Source: a bacterium
GTDB lineage: Bacteria; Latescibacterota; UBA2968; GCA-2709665
Direction: 5' to 3'
Assembly (NCBI GenBank): GCA_027619145.1
Contig: JAQCGA010000122.1
Span: forward strand, 1 to 9,157
DNA length: 9,157 nt
This document shows, piece by piece, positions 6,164 to 9,157 of the stretch. Within the stretch, counting starts at the first letter, position 1. Every line of letters begins with the position of its first letter. The notes beneath the pieces are model-generated. The model worked only from the letters and a program-made list of their open reading frames with translations, did no database searches and had not been told where the DNA came from. The position numbers and the translations under genes were made by a program.

Positions 6164-7165
6164 ATGCATCAATTCACAGTCAAAATTACCGACTTCATCA
6201 CAGATCCCACCCTGGAGCAAGATATCCTCAAAGACGTGGCCAACGTCGAAGCCCTCCAGACCACCGAAGAATCTGCCCTTCACGGCAAAGTAGAAAACGC
6301 AGACGCCCTCATCGTCTACCACTTCGCCACCATCTCTCGGGCAACCATCGAACGCCTCGAACGCTGCAAAGTCATCGCACGTGGCGGTGTAGGGTATGAC
6401 AACGTGGACCTCGAAGCCGCCCGAATTCGCGGCATCCCGATATGCAACGTACCGGACTACGGTACCGAAGACGTGGCAGACTCTGCTGTAAGCATGGCCG
6501 TAAGCCTCGTACGCGGCATCCCCTTCCTCAACGCCCGCCTGCGCGACGGCCTCGGCCCCTGGTCACACACCCAGGCCGCCCCGCTCCAGCGCGTACGTGG
6601 CAGCGTCTTCGGGATCATCGGCCTGGGCCGCATCGGTACCGCCGCTGCCCAACGTGCGAAAGCCCACGGCATGGACGTTGTCTTCTACGATCCCTACAAA
6701 CAGGACGGCTACGACAAATCCCTGGGCATACGTCGCGCCGAAACCCTTAAAGAACTCCTCTCGCAGGCCTTCGTGCTGAGCGTTCACGCCCCCCTCACAG
6801 ATGAAACCCGGCTTATGATCAATGCCGATGCCATCGCCCAGATGCCCAGAGGTTCCTACCTCATCAACACCGCCCGAGGTGCCATCGTGGACACCAACGC
6901 CATCCCGGACGCCGTTGCCTCCGGCCAGCTCGCTGGTGCCGGGATCGACGTCTTTGAATGGGAGAAACTACGGGAAGACGACCCACTCGTACTCGCCTGG
7001 CGCAACCCGGAACATCCGGCCAGTTACCGCGTACTCATCACGCCACACTCCGCGTTCTACTCCGAGCAAAGCCTGATCGACCTGCGCACCAAAGCCGCTC
7101 AAACCTGTCGCCGCGCCCTGCTCGGACACCCTCTGCGCAACATCGTCAACGGATATCAGTCTTAA
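6164..7165 (+). CDS. D-isomer-specific 2-hydroxyacid dehydrogenase, CtBP/phosphoglycerate dehydrogenase-like
   Basis: A 333-residue NAD-dependent enzyme that interconverts a 2-oxo acid and a D-2-hydroxy acid. The substrate domain includes ARGGVGYDNVDL (72-83), typical of the C-terminal-binding-protein branch. The NAD loop is GLGRIG (153-158) and D176 in FYDPY fits NAD rather than NADP. The catalytic triad is complete: R238 in NTARG, E267 in DVFEWE and H295 in TPHSAF. The C-terminus is short, with no ACT regulatory domain. The start is uncertain: a GTG at 6149 in the same frame adds five residues, but neither start has a good Shine-Dalgarno site (a weak GTGAG precedes the ATG). It is followed after 26 nt by the M14 peptidase gene, probably one operon. 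It may reduce the 2-oxo acid released by an aldolase such as the one upstream. The exact substrate is unknown. Confidence 0.95.
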   Translation: MHQFTVKITDFITDPTLEQDILKDVANVEALQTTEESALHGKVENADALIVYHFATISRATIERLERCKVIARGGVGYDNVDLEAARIRGIPICNVPDYGTEDVADSAVSMAVSLVRGIPFLNARLRDGLGPWSHTQAAPLQRVRGSVFGIIGLGRIGTAAAQRAKAHGMDVVFYDPYKQDGYDKSLGIRRAETLKELLSQAFVLSVHAPLTDETRLMINADAIAQMPRGSYLINTARGAIVDTNAIPDAVASGQLAGAGIDVFEWEKLREDDPLVLAWRNPEHPASYRVLITPHSAFYSEQSLIDLRTKAAQTCRRALLGHPLRNIVNGYQS

Positions 7166-7178
7166 CTTCACCCAGATC

Positions 7179-7184
7179 AAGGAG
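7179..7184 (+). promoter_or_regulatory. Shine-Dalgarno AAGGAG for the M14 peptidase
   Basis: AAGGAG lies 7 nt before the ATG at 7192, inside the 26-nt gap after the dehydrogenase, and confirms the start. Confidence 0.8.
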
Positions 7185-7191
7185 AACCTGA

Positions 7192-8688
7192 ATGCCTTCC
7201 AAGCAGACCATCTTACTCTTAACCGACGGCTCCGGCGGCACCGTAGGTGCTGACCTGGACATCCTCTATCCTGGAAAAGTCAAACGCCTCAACTTCACAA
7301 AAGACAAACACGGTGCGCAGGCGCTCAAGCCTTACACCCACGTCATCACCATGGTCACCAACGGGAAAAACCTGAGCAAACTCCGCTACGACTCCGTCAC
7401 CGCCTACGCCAAAGACGGTGGCCAGGTCATCTCCTGCCTCTTTGAATACGCACACAACCGGAGCCTGCACTTCAGCAAAACCCACGTGATGGACCGGATC
7501 GAACCAGAAATGCGCATCGAAATAGAAAACGACGTCACACGCGGGTACGAAGTGGGCGACACCATCGGGTGGTACGGCATGGTCTCCAGCGCCCCGGATC
7601 AGCTCTACGCCAACCAGATGTTCCAGCGCCAGATCACCGGCGTCAAATCCTCAAAAACCGTCTCAGTCCTGGCCACCAGCAACCTCAACGGTGGTGCCGT
7701 CATGGTCGAAGAAAAAATCGGCAAAGGCCGCATCGTAGCCATGGACCTTGCCTCGCCCATCCGTCCTTTTTACAACTCCTGGGGCAGCACCAACAAATAC
7801 CTCTTCCTGGGCAACATCATCAACAATGCAGTCCGATACGGAAAACATTATCCCGAACGCCTCTCTTACGACGACTTCGTGGAACTCATATTCGATACCG
7901 CTGAGATGCATCCCGAACTCACCGTCCAGGACGAAGGACGCTCCAGCGACGGCCGCCCCATCTACTCGCTCAACATTGGCGATGAGTCCAACCCCACCAT
8001 GTTCTACGGGGCCGCCATCCACGGATGGGAATGGGAAAACTCTTACGGCCTCCTGCGGCTGGCCGAAGTCCTCTGCGAAGATCCAAAAGTAGAAGGCCTC
8101 AACACCCGAAACCTGCACCACAAAATTCTCCCCATCCAGAACCCCGGAGGTTTCGACCTCTTCACCCGGCAGAACTCACGCGGCGTGGACCTCAACCGGA
8201 ACTTTGACTGCCACTGGGATAAATTCGATTACGGGCAGGATGTACAAATGCCCTGGGACTACAACTACAAAGGCACCGAACCTGCCTCCGAAAGAGAAAC
8301 TCAGATCGTACAGGGCATCGTAGATGAATACAAACCCCTCTGCGTGGTTGACTTCCACACCGCAGACTACATCATGATGCTCCCGCACAAAGGCGACAAA
8401 ACTCTCATCGACGCCATCCACAAAGACATTAAGAACCGCCTCAAAGATCGCTATATCACACAAAAACCCTACGGCGGTGCTTACCAGCAGGTCAACATGG
8501 ACCGCATCACCGGCTTCGGAAACCCCGAACCCTACTGCATCTCGTACGCCGCAGAACGCGGCACCCCCGCGGCCATTCTCATCGAAATGTCCGGCAACCG
8601 CGACGATGTACACGCCCTTGTTATGAACACAGACACCGTTGTGGAAATCTGCCTGGCTGCAGTCAAGCAATGCCTGAAAAGAAAATAA
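7192..8688 (+). CDS. M14-family zinc carboxypeptidase with an N-terminal amidotransferase/ThuA-like domain
   Basis: A 498-residue two-domain protein. Residues about 1-220 look like a class I glutamine-amidotransferase-like or ThuA-like alpha/beta domain: a hydrophobic first strand TILLLTDGSGG, a GGQVISC strand near 76-82 and a GKGRIVAMDLAS strand at 177-188. I see no catalytic Cys-His-Glu arrangement there. Residues about 225-498 form an M14 carboxypeptidase with a full active site: zinc ligands H277 and E280 (HGWE) and H389 (DFHTADY), substrate-binding N335-R336 in LNRNFD, and catalytic E465 in LIEMSGNR. This set fits removal of a C-terminal residue from a peptide or a gamma-glutamyl-type bond. 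There is no signal peptide or membrane segment, so it is presumably cytoplasmic, unlike secreted digestive M14 enzymes. The M14 call is firm; the N-terminal domain label is tentative. Confidence 0.92.
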   Translation: MPSKQTILLLTDGSGGTVGADLDILYPGKVKRLNFTKDKHGAQALKPYTHVITMVTNGKNLSKLRYDSVTAYAKDGGQVISCLFEYAHNRSLHFSKTHVMDRIEPEMRIEIENDVTRGYEVGDTIGWYGMVSSAPDQLYANQMFQRQITGVKSSKTVSVLATSNLNGGAVMVEEKIGKGRIVAMDLASPIRPFYNSWGSTNKYLFLGNIINNAVRYGKHYPERLSYDDFVELIFDTAEMHPELTVQDEGRSSDGRPIYSLNIGDESNPTMFYGAAIHGWEWENSYGLLRLAEVLCEDPKVEGLNTRNLHHKILPIQNPGGFDLFTRQNSRGVDLNRNFDCHWDKFDYGQDVQMPWDYNYKGTEPASERETQIVQGIVDEYKPLCVVDFHTADYIMMLPHKGDKTLIDAIHKDIKNRLKDRYITQKPYGGAYQQVNMDRITGFGNPEPYCISYAAERGTPAAILIEMSGNRDDVHALVMNTDTVVEICLAAVKQCLKRK

Positions 8689-8705
8689 GCGCCCTCATTC
8701 CCCGG

Positions 8706-8733
8706 CCCCTTCTCCTGCTGACGGGAGAAGGGG
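8706..8733. terminator. Hairpin after the M14 gene, possible terminator or intergenic repeat
   Basis: CCCCTTCTCC (8706-8715) pairs perfectly with GGAGAAGGGG (8724-8733) around an 8-base loop, 17 nt past the peptidase stop. No T-run follows, so Rho-independent termination is unproven. Palindromes of the CCCTTCTCC/GGAGAAGGG type are, from memory, common dispersed intergenic repeats in environmental bacteria. Confidence 0.5.
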
Positions 8734-8750
8734 AGACCTACGGGGAAAGC

Positions 8751-8795
8751 TCGGAGAGAGACGAGTTCGGAGAGGTAACGTACGAACTGGGAGAG
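8751..8795 (+). repeat. Purine-rich leader with repeated GGAGAG
   Basis: TCGGAGAG occurs at 8751-8758 and again at 8767-8774, 16 bp apart, and a related GGGAGAG is at 8789-8795. All resemble Shine-Dalgarno sequence. The last lies 10 nt before the ATG at 8806 and is its likely ribosome-binding site. The 45-nt stretch is unusually G-rich for this C-rich strand. Confidence 0.4.
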
Positions 8796-8805
8796 TACAT
8801 GGAAT

Positions 8806-9157
8806 ATGGAGAATAAAAACACACCGTCTGCGTTTGAACTCGCAGAGACATGGCTCAACAGCCCTGTGGGCCGGATTCCGCTTCTACCAGAGGAAATGGA
8901 GCGCCTGCGTGTCCGGGTCAAAACCGACGAGATCACCCGAACTGCCTGGGCGGACACCTGTGCGGTTGTGGATGAATTTCTGGGAGAAAAACCCGGCCCC
9001 CTCATTCCTACTCCCCTGGCAGAATACTACAGCAACCCGGAAGCCACCCGGAACAACAACCGCGCCGCCCGGTTCTGGTCTGGCTGGACCGCTTGCGCAT
9101 GGAAAGCAGCCGTTGTCAACGATCAACCCGCCCTCGACCGAGCCACAACCTGCCTGA
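8806..9157 (+). CDS. Unrecognised protein, N-terminal 117 residues (3' end off window)
   Basis: The frame from ATG 8806 stays open to the right edge (117 codons plus one base). It begins MENKNTPSAFELAETWL and continues with mixed, mostly helical sequence. There is no signal peptide or membrane segment. A tryptophan-rich stretch, RFWSGWTACAWKAA (residues 89-102), followed by NDQPALDRA, resembles one helix pair of an alpha/alpha-toroid, as in the N-terminal domain of heparinase-type or alginate lyases, but that is a weak visual similarity. I do not assign a function. The start is supported by GGGAGAG 10 nt upstream. Another ATG at 8799, in a different frame, encodes only MEYGE before its stop at 8816 and overlaps this start. 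Codon use is less C-biased than in the upstream genes, but it is consistent with a real gene. Confidence 0.65.
   Translation, partial: MENKNTPSAFELAETWLNSPVGRIPLLPEEMERLRVRVKTDEITRTAWADTCAVVDEFLGEKPGPLIPTPLAEYYSNPEATRNNNRAARFWSGWTACAWKAAVVNDQPALDRATTCL

Noticed and set aside
8764..8788. AGTTCG/CGAACT inverted repeat as an operator
   Set aside because: Only 6 bp per arm in a repetitive purine-rich stretch; it could easily be chance.
8834..9157. Open frame ending exactly at the right edge
   Set aside because: Out-of-frame with the better-supported frame from 8806, with Pro/Arg/Thr-rich shadow composition.

Overview
The window carries eight protein-coding genes, seven on the + strand and one on the - strand, and no RNA genes, insertion sequences or CRISPR arrays that I can see. 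The content (a stand-alone amidohydrolase, a DapA-type aldolase, three Gfo/Idh/MocA proteins, a D-2-hydroxyacid dehydrogenase, an M14 peptidase) fits an uncultivated, carbohydrate- and amino-acid-degrading bacterium of the Poribacteria/Latescibacterota/Planctomycetota kind. That placement is an impression from gene repertoire only; no taxonomic marker is present.

Layout: (1) 1-2016, a two-gene operon with overlapping stop and start (TAATG): an amidohydrolase whose start lies off the left edge, then a dihydrodipicolinate synthase/N-acetylneuraminate lyase-family aldolase. (2) 2145-4681, two tandem paralogous Gfo/Idh/MocA proteins that lack the EKP lysine and carry GH109-like motifs. The second has an apparent single-base frameshift immediately after its start codon. 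(3) 4693-4727, a strong hairpin terminator in the convergent gap. (4) 4861-5961 on the - strand, a conventional EKP-containing Gfo/Idh/MocA dehydrogenase. (5) 5962-6163, a divergent intergenic region with candidate promoter elements. (6) 6164-8688, a D-2-hydroxyacid dehydrogenase and an M14 carboxypeptidase with an extra N-terminal domain, probably one operon. (7) 8706-8805, a hairpin and a purine-rich leader. (8) 8806-9157, the start of an unrecognised gene cut by the right edge.

Taken together the genes look like a catabolic locus for modified sugars or amino-sugar conjugates: NAD-dependent sugar-ring chemistry, aldol cleavage, 2-oxo/2-hydroxy acid interconversion and peptide trimming. No transporter, regulator or clear polysaccharide lyase is inside the window, so the substrate cannot be named.

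Most notable points: the amidohydrolase keeps its HxH and final Asp but appears to have lost the bridging Lys and two other His metal ligands; the tandem EKP-less pair shares a distinctive C-terminal extension; one of that pair is out of frame with its own start codon; and the + strand is strongly C-over-G rich regardless of gene direction.
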